Below, in pieces: positions 34,216 through 45,672 of a DNA stretch of 64,000 nucleotides (position 1 is the stretch's first letter; the number at the start of each line of letters is the position of its first letter). Below the pieces are notes generated by a model, which was not told the origin of the DNA, did no database searches, and was given only the letters and a program-made list of their open reading frames with translations. The translations under genes were made by a program, and so were the position numbers. Source of the stretch: Anabas testudineus (lineage: Eukaryota; Chordata; Actinopteri; Anabantiformes; Anabantidae); the NCBI RefSeq assembly GCF_900324465.2, contig NC_046619.1, forward strand, positions 22,613,664 through 22,677,663. The letters are read 5' to 3'.

Positions 34216-35029
34216 AGCTGTTGATTTACTTTTGAGGACCCTACGTCCTTGTTTTTTCAGGGTTTAGGGGTTAAACCTGTTTAGGGTTCTTCTATTACTG
34301 AAGTCTTGTTTGAGTAGTGACATCTTCACCTGCTCCGTGAAGTCGTTGGTGACATCACTGACCGTTGTTTTGGGGTTTTGTCTGTCATCAGCTGTAGCGG
34401 TTTTCTTTGGCTGAGCGGTTCTGTGTTGTTGCTCAGTACACCAGTGGTTTATTTCTTTTCCAGCACATTCGGAACATGTTTGTTTAAGCCGATCTTTGTG
34501 TGGTACCTCTGATTTATTCTCCTTCTTTTCTGTGATTCAGTCTTAAACCATGAGCAGTCATTCAGAGGTATTTATTATTAGTAAATCAGTCACATGTTCC
34601 AATACTTCTGCTCATATGGATTCAACATAATTCATATAATCACAATAGGATATGAAACAATATTGTTATATCATAAATTACTGTTCTGTTAAACCTTTAG
34701 ATCTCTACTCATCCTCTATCTCCTTTCATATTTCAAACATAATTATTCCTTTCAGTTGATATTTGCCACTTTTAACATTTTTGAAATCTTAAATGTTTAA
34801 TGTTAATTCACTTTATTCATTATGTTTCTCAAACCTCTGAACATTTAGAGCTTCATGAGAAGAGACAGTTTTCTTTTCAATGAACAGCATTAATGAGTTT
34901 AAACAGATATTTAACAAATTGTTTGAGTTTAAGTGAGGCTGGTGAATAAATTGGCACAATCAACAATTCAAAAAGTCAAAATCATACTTTTTAAACCAGA
35001 CAGTCACTTTGTGAGTCCAACTTTCTCAG
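34216..35029. other. intergenic, no gene seen
   Basis: AT-rich, probably including the OR-C 3' UTR. Confidence 0.35.
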
Positions 35030-37591
35030 TCAGGACACTGTGTTGATGTCCTTTGTAGCTGAAACAGCAGATCTGAACCTGCTCAGAGTTCTTCTGATGG
35101 AATCTCGCAGCTCCTTGTTCCTCAGACTGTAGATTACTGGGTTCAGGAAAGGAGTCAGAACAGCGTACACCACAGCCACGATGATACGAACCTGAAACAA
35201 AAACAGAAGATGCTTTAAAACAATCGAGCGCCTACATCTGCACATGCAGATTAACACTGAAGGTTCATGACTGAACCTAGTTGTAAAATGTTCTCACACT
35301 AACAGAACATTAAAAACATGCAACATGCAACATTTTCCTTTAAGCAACACAACTGATCAAATATAGAGAATGAAAAAATACTAAATACAGCTATCAATAT
35401 AACTCCCTTCGACCTTTTGTTGAAAGGTCATAGGTTATAGGATGAGACAAAGATTTTACTAGAGATAACAAACCATCTGCACCTGCTCCACATGTCCTGT
35501 TAAAATACTGTAAAAAAGAATATTTCTTCTGTATTTTTTTGTCTGTTTGTTTTCTTTTGAGCTCAGAAACCAGTAACCTAAGACTGATTGTAAAATCACC
35601 ACTAGACAAATCTGGAGATTCAACCTAACCCAACATTTGTACTGTTTTCTTTCTTCTTAAACTAATTTCCATCAGATGTGAACAAATCTTTTTCTTCTTT
35701 TGTATGACAACATTTTAGACACACACCAAAACAAAGTAAATATTAAAGTGAGATTATTTGATCTTTGTACCTCTGGTGAAAAGTTTACCACCCGGTAGGA
35801 AATGTATACGAAGGAGGCTGCTGTGTAAGAGATGGTCACCACAGTCAGGTGGGCAGCACAGGTTCCAAAGGCCTTCAGCCTCTCTGTCACACCCATCCTT
35901 GATATTGAAATACCAATCAGGACATAGGAGGAGAGGATGAGGACTCCTGTGGTCAGTAGAGCCACCAGGGCAGAGGAAAGGGACACAATGTTATCCACTG
36001 AGGTGTCAGCACATGCCAGCCGCCTTACAGACGACGGGTCACACCAACCATGTGTCACCACGTTAGGACCACAGTACGGCTGACAGAGGGCCATGATGGT
36101 GGCTGGGAATGTGCAGATAGTGCTGAAGCTCCAGGCTCCTGCAATGAGAAGCAGCTGGACGCGCCAGGTCATGATGGAGGTGTAGCGCAGAGGGTTGCAG
36201 ATGGCCACATAGCGGTCGTACGCCATGGCAGTCAGGATACCACGGGCAGTAATGCCCAACTGAATGAAGAAAAACATCTGGAGGAAGCAGCTTGGAACAG
36301 AAATGGTTGTTGTGTCTGACAGGAAGCTGGACAACATCTTAGGGATGGTGGTGGTGGTGTAGAACATGTCCACAAAGGAGAGGTTGGAGAGGAAGAAATA
36401 CATGGGAGAGCTGAGCTTTGGATCAGTCAGTGCCTACATAAAAATAAATAGCAGCAGTGATTATGTTGCACTAAGGTCATAGTAAAGAATTCCTTGGACA
36501 CGTGGCTTTGACTTGTACCACAAAGATGATCATGCTGTTTCCTCCCAGGATGATGATGTAACCCAGCAGCAGGAGGACAAAAAGGATCATCTGTTTGTCA
36601 CCCAGGCTGGTGAGGCCCTGGATGATGAAGAAGGACACACCATCAGACTCTCTGGTACCATTAGAACTGGATCTGTAACTGCTCGACCAGGCTAGGTGTG
36701 AATCTGGACAAATCAGAAACAAACCATCAGAAAACTGAAAACTCAGTCATATCTCTAGTATCATATGGTACCATTTCACACTGGGTCACATTTATCTCAA
36801 CCAGAGTCATTTTTCAATCCTTGTTATTGTTGCACATGTAAAAATAGATAAACATATGTAAAAATGATTTAAGTTGTTGCTGAACCATATGGATGTCCAG
36901 TTAATGGCCCGTCTGTCTTACTGCCGTGTGTTGGAAGTAATGTTATAATACGATCAGAATAAAACCAGCTACTAAAACTGTCCAAGTCTGGAGTCACCCC
37001 AGGTTTCTGCTTTGAAACCATAATAAGTTAAACACACTATAGAGCCATGGTTGGATTGAAAATGATGTGCCCTGCCTTGAGTTCAAATACTGGTTTAAAA
37101 TAGAACAGAACAAGAGAAAATGTAATAGAAGAAAATCTACAAATCAAAAAAGGTTGTTGTTGTAACTATTATCACACACGACATGATGAACTGGACTGAA
37201 TTTAGCACAAAATCTAAAGGTGGATTTTAATCTCTGATTCCACCGACTGGACTCGTTCCTGCTGCACGTTGCACACACCTCACACCAATGACCAAACTGG
37301 TGAAACACCGAGGAGAGAATCAACAGAATTACATTATCATTAGGTTACAGACACCAAAGCAGAGAAGAGCAGCTGAGATAAATGCAGCAGGAGTCAACTG
37401 ATGTGCTGAAAATAATTTCTATATATACATCTATAACAGAAACTCGCTCATTCTTGTGGCTCTAACTCTTCAGGTACAGACTTCTCACATCATTAAAACA
37501 GTTCACCATCATCAACACAGAGCAAGAAACACAGATGCACTCACAGACCTCTGGGAGTTTCAAGAGAAACATGAAATGGAGAAAGCTCCAT
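35030..37591 (-). CDS. odorant receptor with four coding exons (split OR-C)
   Basis: Exons: 37591-37549 (43 nt), 36703-36519 (185 nt), 36433-35771 (663 nt), 35191-35030 (162 nt), total 350 residues, open throughout, phases 1, 0, 0. Exon 1 reads MELSPFHVSLETPR. Exon 2 starts DSHLAWSSSYR and carries NGT and TM1 ([10 protein letters not shown]). Exon 3 runs from [14 protein letters not shown] through [16 protein letters not shown] and LKAFGTCAAHL to NFSPE. Exon 4 has [15 protein letters not shown]. Acceptors are CAG, TAG, CAG; donors are GTCTGT, GTACAA, GTACAA. Introns are 845, 85 and 579 bp. It differs from B mainly at scattered positions in TM3 and EL1 (QLGITARGIL against QLSVTSRSIL). Exon 4 matches D over its whole length as far as I can read. 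Expected role as for other ORs; ligand unknown. Confidence 0.83.
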
Positions 37592-37770
37592 TTCTCCTGA
37601 GCAGGCAGATCAACAGCTGAGTGGATGTTTTCAGAACGACATGAGCTGTTCAAATAAAATACAAATACAAAAAGTGAGTTTAAAACTGTCAAATGCAGCA
37701 CAACACAAAACACAGCTTCTTCACATTTACCCATCCTACATGCAGCATATGTAAAGTATATGAAAGTCAC

Positions 37771-38095
37771 CTCAGGTCAAGTGAATCGCACTCAGCACTG
37801 TTCAGTCTGATCGAGGCAGATCTTATTTCCACATCTGGTCTTTTGAAGACCCACTGAGCTGAATGAAGAATTCAATGAGACAAACACACTTTAATTAGAC
37901 AAACAGATCCTTTGTATCTAAATTGTAATTTGTACATATGATAGTAAGAAAATACCAATGGGACCTATTTTAGTACCTGCATGAGTATAAACAAGCACAA
38001 TTATCTTCGTTGCCACAGCAACTGACTCTCTCTTCAAAACATCCTTTAACTACAGTCATTCATTATCTTTAATTGCTTGTGTGTGTCTGTGTGTT
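37771..38095 (-). promoter_or_regulatory. conserved upstream block of split OR-C
   Basis: Candidate untranslated exon ending CACTTGACCTGAG/GTGACT at 37771. Shared blocks further out are CTTTTGAAGACCCACTGAG, CACTTTAATTAGACAAACAG, ATCCTTTGTATCTAAATTGT and CATTATCTTTAATTGCTTGT. Same order as in A, B and D, with a GT tract at the outer end. Confidence 0.5.
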
Positions 38096-38966
38096 TATGT
38101 ACATCTTTGGTTATGTGGACAGTTTTTGGTTCCAACCCCTGTGGTGGGGACATTTTGGTTCGTCCACACTTGGTTGGCAAAGTCTGACAGTTTAGACCTG
38201 GACTCAGACCATTGAGCCCACAGGCCACATTGAAGAGCTCCAACTCCAGATGGCTATTTAAGAAGATCCAAGGTGAAGAAGAAGGAAATACTCTTGGTGT
38301 TTTCTTTGTGTGCATGATTTGCTTGAACACGGAAACAGATTTTTTTCTGTCTGTGAATGGTGAACTGAACGCATCACTGTCTTCTCTCTCCTCTGTCAAC
38401 GCTGCAGAATGATTGGTCGAGGTGAAAAGGCATTGGGTAGCAAGGCTATTCAGAGGAGCTGCTCGGGTTCAGGGACTAAGTGAGGACTGATTTTGGGTTT
38501 GGTTTGAATGTTTGAAGGGAAACACAGTGATGCAATGATGACTCTGATGTTTCAGGGAGTGTTTGGTGTTGGACGGCAGCTGTGGTTCTTACCAAAGATT
38601 CACAGGACACTCTAGACCTGCTGAACGTAACTGTCATAACAACCTCCCAACTTCACTCCTGCTTGGTTACTGTGAGGAACAAGTCATGGGTGACCAGGTT
38701 CCTGATTCAGCACTAATTAGCTTTATTTGATTATTTGAAACCCTGGAGCCTCTAACTGGAAGAGTAAACGGCAAAGACAGACGAACCGTGACACATTCTG
38801 CTTTTTGGGGACTGGTTTATTGTGTTTGATGTACATTTAGAGTTTGTTTTATTTAATGATCTAGCTGCTGAAAAGTTGATACAACAAAAAAACTAGTTAA
38901 GAATTGAGTTTCTAAACAAGTCAATATTTTAGTCCCAAACAGTGAGTGGCAGGTTGTTCTTCTCAG
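38096..38966. other. between OR-C and OR-D, no gene seen
   Basis: Minus-strand open frame 38046-38399 has no recognisable domain. Probably includes the OR-D 3' UTR. Confidence 0.35.
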
Positions 38967-41423
38967 TCAGGACACTGTGTTGATGTCCTTCGTAGCTGAA
39001 ACAGCAGATCTGAACCTGCTCAGAGTTCTTCTGATGGAATCTCGCAGCTCCTTGTTCCTCAGACTGTAGATTACTGGGTTCAGGAAAGGAGTCAGAACAG
39101 CGTACACCACAGCCACGATGATACGAACCTGAAACAAACAAAAACAGCTTTAATAGACACAAGTATGGCCTCTTTAACATTTACACAGCAACTCTTTTTA
39201 TAGGTCAGGAGAATGTTTTCAGTTTCCGCTTGCATGGGGCCTCAGTTGTAAGTTGCTTTGCATAAAAAAAATCAATATTAATACAAATGTAATATATATA
39301 TATATATACATTATTACAATATAATATAATGTAATAACACATGTAATGAGTCAAAAGTGTCAAATAAAGTCGACTAAAATCATTATGCTTCCAAATTAAA
39401 GACAGAACCTGCAAAGAGGCATCGTCCTGTTGATAATCCTGAAGTTTTTGTTAAATAGTTGTAAGATTTTCTAAAATGCGGCAAATTGTGGTTTACCTCT
39501 GGTGAAAAGTTCCCTACACGGTAGGAGATGTATACAAAGGAGGATGAGGTGTAAGAGATGGTCACCACAGTCAGGTGGGCAGCACATGTCCTGAAGGCCT
39601 TCAGTCTCTGAGTGACACCCTTCATCCATATGGAAAAACCGATCAGGACATAGGAAGTGAGGATGAGGACTCCTGTGGTCAGTAGAGCCACCAGGGCAAA
39701 GGAAAGGGACACAATGTTATCCACTGAGGTGTCAGCACATGCCAACTGCCTTACAGACGAGAGATCGCACCAGCCATGTCTCACCACGTTGGGTCCACAG
39801 TAAGGCTCCATCCAGGTGATGATGACCGGTGGCAGTGTGCAGAAGGTGCTGAAGCTCCAGGCTCCTGCAATGAGCAGCAACCTAGTTGGCCAGGTCATGA
39901 TGGAGGTGTAGCGCAGAGGGTTGCAGATGGCCACATAGCGGTCAAAAGCCATGACTGTCAGAATAGCACGAGAGGTAACGCTCAGGTAAACGAAAAAATG
40001 CATCTGTAGGAAGCAGCCTAAGAAGGAGATGGTTGTTGTGTCTGAAAGGAAGCTGGAAAGCATCTTAGGGATGGTGGTGGTGGTGTAGAACATGTCCACA
40101 AAGGAGAGGTTGGAGAGGAAGAAATACATGGGAGAGCTGAGCTTTGGATCAGTCAGTGCCTGCATAAGAAAGAATAGCACAGACAATTACATCACATACA
40201 AATCTTAGTAAATACTGCTCCAGAAACACGTGGCTTTGACTTGTACCACAAAGATGATCATGCTGTTTCCTCCCAGGATGATGATGTAACCCAGCAGCAG
40301 GAAGACAAAAAGGATCATCTGTTTGTCACCCAGGCTGGTGAGGCCCTGGATGATGAAGAAGGACACACCATCAGACTCTCTGGTACCATTAGAACTGGAT
40401 CTGCGACTGTTTGACAAGGTCACATGTGGATCTGGAGAAAGCCATAAGAAAACCTCAGTCCGAGAGATGTAGGTGTTCTGGTCCAGAATTCATTAGGTGT
40501 GTGGTGCATTTGTTACAGGATTACCAATATCAAATAATAGATAATTAAAATTTAAATGTATATCGATTTTATTCATACCAGTGTAAAAACACTAGGCCAG
40601 TAAACACATGTAATCAATAAAAATATTACATACGCGGCTGTACAGCTTATCACATGTTGGTCTACTACTACCATTGGAATGATTTCTTATCAACATGAGG
40701 GACCTAAGTTCTTTTTCATAAAACTACAGTATCAACAAAATGGTGTCCACAAGATCCAAGAAGAACAAAACAACAACTGATCAACAACAAAAAAAGAAAA
40801 ACTGTTATTTTGCTCATTTCAATACAGATTAGATCATGAGATTAATCATAATTTGAGATGATTTCTCCTGTTTTCATAAAGAGAATATCTTTGATCATTG
40901 ACTAAAAGAAGATATTTTTCCTTGATATTTTAAAACACTGCTCTTGTGCTGGTACTCTTTCTATTTTACAAACAATCAATTAATTGATTCAAAGAAAACA
41001 TCTAATTTAAAGTTTAATCAATAATGAATAAAATCACTAGCTGAGCTGTAAACGCTACATAAACAGGTTTGTTCATGGTTGGTGGTTGGAAACCTGGTTC
41101 TGGTTATGGTAAGAAGTTAAAACATGAGTCATGGTATTTCCTCCAAGTTTGGAAACACGAGATAACAAGAACCTAACATTAGTCCACCACAGCTGCCAGA
41201 GAGCAAGAGAACAAAACAGCTGTTCATTGTCACGAAAGTTCTCGAATGAATCGCATTAGATACACAGACATGAACGTACTGTGAGAGAAGAACTGTTTGT
41301 GTCAATTCGAAGACATTGCAGACATTAACAATCGATCCAGAGTTCACCACACAGAATAAAAAGCTCAAACGCTCACAGACCTCGGGGACGTTCAAGTGAA
41401 ATGTGAACTTGAAAAAGCTCCAT
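38967..41423 (-). CDS. odorant receptor with four coding exons (split OR-D)
   Basis: Exons: 41423-41381 (43 nt), 40431-40247 (185 nt), 40159-39497 (663 nt), 39128-38967 (162 nt), total 350 residues, open throughout. Exon 1 reads [14 protein letters not shown]. The junction codon G/AT gives [17 protein letters not shown], then FFIIQGL and TM1. Exon 3 has [36 protein letters not shown] and [11 protein letters not shown]; these carry R for T before the HGWCD, L for P, and R for G in LKAFGTC. Exon 4 has [15 protein letters not shown]. Exon 1 donor is GTCTGT, exon 3 donor GTAAAC. Introns are 949, 87 and 368 bp. Without the exon 1 model there is no ATG before TM1, since the exon 2 frame starts in an acceptor, which supports the upstream start exon. 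Confidence 0.82.
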
Positions 41424-41594
41424 TTCTCCTCAGTAGATCAACGGATGGACGGAGAAGGTAGAGCTGCCGTTAAAGAGACAAAAAGAACACAACAATTTGT
41501 CTCAACTCAGTTTGAGACTTAAAACATTTTTAGATTTTAGAAAATAAACCTTCATATTTACTGTGACGTTTACACGATCTGAAAGTTACCTTAC

Positions 41595-41950
41595 CTCGGG
41601 ATGTGAATCAGACCCAGTCAGGTCCAGTGAGATGAAGGCAGAGCTTAGCTTCTGCTTAGCTCCACATCTTGTCTTTTGAAGAGCGACCAACGTTTTTGTT
41701 GATTAAAATGGAGATTTTAATGAGACCGAGAAATGTTAATTAGACAAACTTACATCAGATCCTTTGTATCAAACATGTAAATTACTAAAAGAATACTGAA
41801 GGGACCTATTTTAGTTCCTATGTTACTAGAAACAATGAGGCATAATTGTCTTTGTTGCCATGGTAACGACCATTTGCTTCAGATCTTTGACCTCATTAAA
41901 CTCATTTAAGTGCTGTTTTGATGTTAATTAGGTCTATGTGTGTGTTTGAC
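41595..41950 (-). promoter_or_regulatory. conserved upstream block of split OR-D
   Basis: Candidate untranslated exon ending CACATCCCGAG/GTAAGG at 41595, nearly a consensus donor. Further out are CTTTTGAAGAGCGACC, ATGGAGATTTTAATGAGACC, GTTAATTAGACAAACTTACA and a TTAATTAGG element. It is closest in sequence to the block of OR-A, although the coding exons of D are closer to B and C. Confidence 0.55.
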
Positions 41951-43138
41951 CCTCGTTTACAACCAATATAATCATTACGTTGGGAGATGATGTAATTTTT
42001 CAGTCACTGAAGCGAAACGTTTATTAATGTAGAGCGAGGTGTGAGGAGGTTGGGTTTAGGTTTGAGTCAGAGACAGGTTGGGCTTTGTTCTAATTTTAAT
42101 AATTTGTGTGATAATACTATTTGACTTTTCTCTGTTGAACCAGACCAGGATGTTTTCTAGATCTTAGCCCAGAGCTGTGAGGGCCTGAATCCAAAAAGCA
42201 TTTAATAACACTCTAGTCACAAAACCAGAAATTGTAGGATTGGGTGATTTTTGCAGAAAAGAAAACAGGCTGTTTTGTTTGATGGAAAAATGTTAATTAC
42301 CAACATGTTAACAATGCTAATTCTGAACTGATGGTTAGTGTGTAAATACAAAACAGAATCGGGTTGCTATCAAGTTCCCTACAAAAGTACCTTTTTATTA
42401 TTAAATGGTGACAACTAAGAGCATCTTTATCATCTCTGTGACGCAGCAGTTATGAAGCGTCATGATTCAATGCTGTGGAATGAGAGTACAGACCTGAAAC
42501 AAGATTTATGTCCTGTTCTGCATTCTTAATATAAACCGTGTATGGTAAGAATAAAGTGGCACAGATTCATCAGCTTTATTTACCATTTGCACGTAGAGTT
42601 GGATCAGAATTAACTTTTATTTCTGCTAGAGAAGCTCGACTCCGAGGAGACCACCATGGCCAGAGGCAATATTCTTTTGGCTTGTTGATTCATTCATCCA
42701 AGGTGAGGCAATGGAACTTAATTTAAATAGACTTTTAAGCACAACTAAATTGGGAAACACTGTCCATAGAAACACAAATCTACATGTGGAATGTATGCTC
42801 CTAATTAAATAAGATCAGGCTGCCTAACCCTCTTATTACCTACAGATTCACATCTGAACACAGAAGAACCAGGACTGTGGATGTTATCCGCAAACACTTG
42901 GACAGGACATGCAGCTGCTTGAAAGCACAATCTTTTAAACTGATCATTGTTTTTTAAATATTTATTAGAAATTGTCATATTCTGTGTAGAACGTGGTCTC
43001 AGAGACAAAAACCTTGATACAAACCATTATTCATAGTGTTTGTTAGCTGACCAAGAGAAGCTGCTAAGATGGTAGGACACACACTTCATCAGGCAAATCA
43101 AAGGTGTGTTTAATTTATGTGTGCAACAATGATTCTCT
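41951..43138. other. intergenic, no gene seen
   Basis: No supported gene. This is the junction between the split-OR array and OR-5. Confidence 0.35.
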
Positions 43139-43140
43139 CA

Positions 43141-43229
<89 letters not shown>
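43141..43229 (+). repeat. (CA)n microsatellite
   Basis: About 44 almost perfect CA units. The open frame through it is a by-product of the repeat. Confidence 0.97.
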
Positions 43230-43233
<4 letters not shown>

Positions 43234-43979
43234 ATAACTTATACAGGAAAAACAACCCAAGATAAACTGAAAACAGTAAATCAGCCTTGTGAGAGACTGT
43301 CCTGGGTCTACCCTACTTCTAACAGTTCCAGCTCAATTTATGGGTTGATAATAACGGAGCTAATTTCTCTTTCAAACTTCTTTCAGCTCAGATTACATTA
43401 ACAGCCAAGTCACAGAGGGCGGGTTACCCATTCTGTCCCACTTGTCAGTCTGGCGGGTTGAATTTTATATGCACGGACGTGATGTCTGGAAGATCTTATA
43501 TTGTGAGTGAATTTGCACAGTGAACAACTTAATATGCTTCTTTAACTATCTTTTCTATTAATACTTTACACACCTGCATCACTTTTATGTTTTCATACAC
43601 AAATAGCTTTAAACACCAACCCATCCGAGTTAAATATCTCAGAATGACCTGTGGAGTTATACGTTTACATAGGCTTGATTGGGGTGGTCATTAAAATTTA
43701 AAAAGTTGCTAATCTAGTTTGAGTATATATTTGAGCACACCACAGTCTACTATAATTATATAAACCACAGTTTCCCAACAACAAAATAACCTCAGTGGCT
43801 AGTGAGCTAAAAAGCTAATGCCAGGCCCCTCTGCTCATCCAGCTTCAACAGTAAAACTACACCACAGTTATCATGATTGAAACTTCTGCAAACACAAAAA
43901 GGCACAAATACAAATGTGAATTATAATGAGGCCGTTTAGTTCTACGTTTGATCTTCGACACACCGTTAACTCTCCCAGA
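43230..43979. other. intergenic, no gene seen
   Basis: AT-rich. It includes the probable 3' UTR of OR-5. Confidence 0.35.
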
Positions 43980-44924
43980 TCAGAATGTTGGAATACCTGA
44001 TTTGGATCGGAATAATTTTGACAAAGATTTACAGATTTCTGCAGACTGCATCCCATAAATAATGGGGTTAAGGCTGCCAGGAATGATATGAAAGAGAATG
44101 GCACAAAGCTTCCTGTAGTCTGAGTAGTCAGGGAAGCGATGCAGAATAATCACAGTACATCCACTAATCAGCATGGACAGATACACAACAAGATGAGTGC
44201 TACAGGTCTTTAAAGCTTTTCCGTTCAGAGACTTGTTTTTACTGGTCAAACACACGACTGTAATTTTAGAATAGGTGAGAACCATGCTGCCTATAGAACC
44301 AGTGAACAGCACCACAGTGAAAACGAGGCCATAGATATTATTAACAAACACATCTTCACAGGACAGTTTAAACAGGGAGGCATTGTCACAGTAAGGATTA
44401 GTGATCAGAGTCCTGCATCGGTTCAGTCGTACAGTCAGACCAAGCAGAACCGCAACCAACATAAAGGCCACTCCCCAGGCAGAAACCGTCAGCTTAATCA
44501 CCATTTTATTGCTCATTATCCCAGCGTAGCGCAGTGGATTGCAGATGGCCACATATCTGTCAAAGGCCATAATCATGAGCACAGTGTGGGCAGTGGTACC
44601 AAACATGTGTGTAGTGAAAGCTTGGACCACACACTCATAATAACTTATAAAGCGTTCAGAGGGGGGCCTCAACATATCTACCAGCAGTCGGGGCAACATA
44701 ATCGAATTTCCAACAATATCATTGACTGGCAGGTTGCAAAACAGGAGGTACACGGGCTGGTGGAGGTTCTTATCTATAAAAACAAGAACTAAAATTCCCA
44801 GGTTCATAAACATTACAAAAACGTAGGAGAAAAAGAAAAATGGAAAGACAACATAGACAGAAGCTTTTCTGAGATTCAGCCCCTCCAACTGGAGTGTGAA
44901 GCTGTTGAGTGTGTAGTTTTCCAT
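43980..44924 (-). CDS. odorant receptor, single coding exon (OR-5)
   Basis: A 314-residue fish OR on the minus strand. Start at MENYTLNSFTLQLEGL: a GTTTTTGCAG acceptor lies 4 bp upstream of the ATG, and the 20 additional codons of the open frame lie beyond it. Motifs: NYT glycosylation site, LHQPVYLLFCNLPVNDI in TM2, [19 protein letters not shown] in TM3, LNRCRTL and NPYCDNASLFKLSCED in EL2, KALKTCSTHL at TM6, LNPIIYGMQ in TM7. From EL1 to TM6 it is nearly the same as OR-1 at 2.2 kb, in opposite orientation, while the N-terminal half of TM1 differs more. Intact. Probable delta-type group; subgroup not certain. Confidence 0.93.
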   Translation of the reverse strand: MENYTLNSFTLQLEGLNLRKASVYVVFPFFFFSYVFVMFMNLGILVLVFIDKNLHQPVYLLFCNLPVNDIVGNSIMLPRLLVDMLRPPSERFISYYECVVQAFTTHMFGTTAHTVLMIMAFDRYVAICNPLRYAGIMSNKMVIKLTVSAWGVAFMLVAVLLGLTVRLNRCRTLITNPYCDNASLFKLSCEDVFVNNIYGLVFTVVLFTGSIGSMVLTYSKITVVCLTSKNKSLNGKALKTCSTHLVVYLSMLISGCTVIILHRFPDYSDYRKLCAILFHIIPGSLNPIIYGMQSAEICKSLSKLFRSKSGIPTF

Positions 44925-45670
44925 CCACCTGCAAAAACATGAGGAGATCACAAATGCAGATGTTACTTTTACCATATACTTCAATAAAAAATCAAATCAA
45001 CAATAAAAACTAAAGTGAAGAAATCATCACAAATCACCTGCTTTGAAGCTTCTACTTCATCGACTTTTCTTTGTTATGTCTTTGTTAATAACGAAGCCTG
45101 TTTTAAGCGTAGCTACTGTTTTATCGAGCCGCTGCTGTGACCTCGGTGGATTTACTGTTCACTGGTGATGACGTGATGGAACATCATCAACTAATCACGA
45201 TGCTTCAAGTGCACGTTGTGGTTGATGGTTAACACTCATTATAACTGTCACTGCAGGCAGACGAGTATTATACAAACCCAACAACAGTAATACAATACAG
45301 TACAACGCGTTTAAACAGATATGTTTCCTGTGCCCATTTCACTGATATGTGAGATATCAACACATTTGTAACTTGTCATTTATGTTGTTGTTATGTGGAC
45401 ATATGAGCATTATGACAGATTATTATATTCCCCTCAAAAATGTATTTGTGTTTGCAGTTTAGTTGTACTGAAGTGTAATTTTGTGTGTGTAGGTGGCATT
45501 TGATAAGTGAGAGCACAGGCGAGAGGAAATGTGGAATGAACACAAAACAAACTACAGAAAAGCAAAAAGATCTTTTCCCAGTCCTCTTGTTTCAGGTCTG
45601 TGCTACAAACGACACTGCTGCCTGTTGAAATGTCCGTTCCCTTGGAAATTATTGTTTCTTTTGTGTGTCC
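44925..45670. other. 5' flank of OR-5, no gene seen
   Basis: Presumed 5'-UTR intron and promoter of OR-5. No clear TATA-like box on the minus strand. Confidence 0.35.
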
Positions 45671-45672
45671 AT

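Noticed and set aside
38929-39180. 83-codon minus-strand frame over exon 4 of OR-D, suggesting a frameshift
   Set aside because: The exon is 162 nt in the other phase and matches B and C without any gap; the frame listed is a shadow.
26850-41380. GTGAGT sites as the exon 1 donors of the split ORs
   Set aside because: They fit the donor consensus better but give phase 2, which does not match the phase of exon 2 in any of the four copies.
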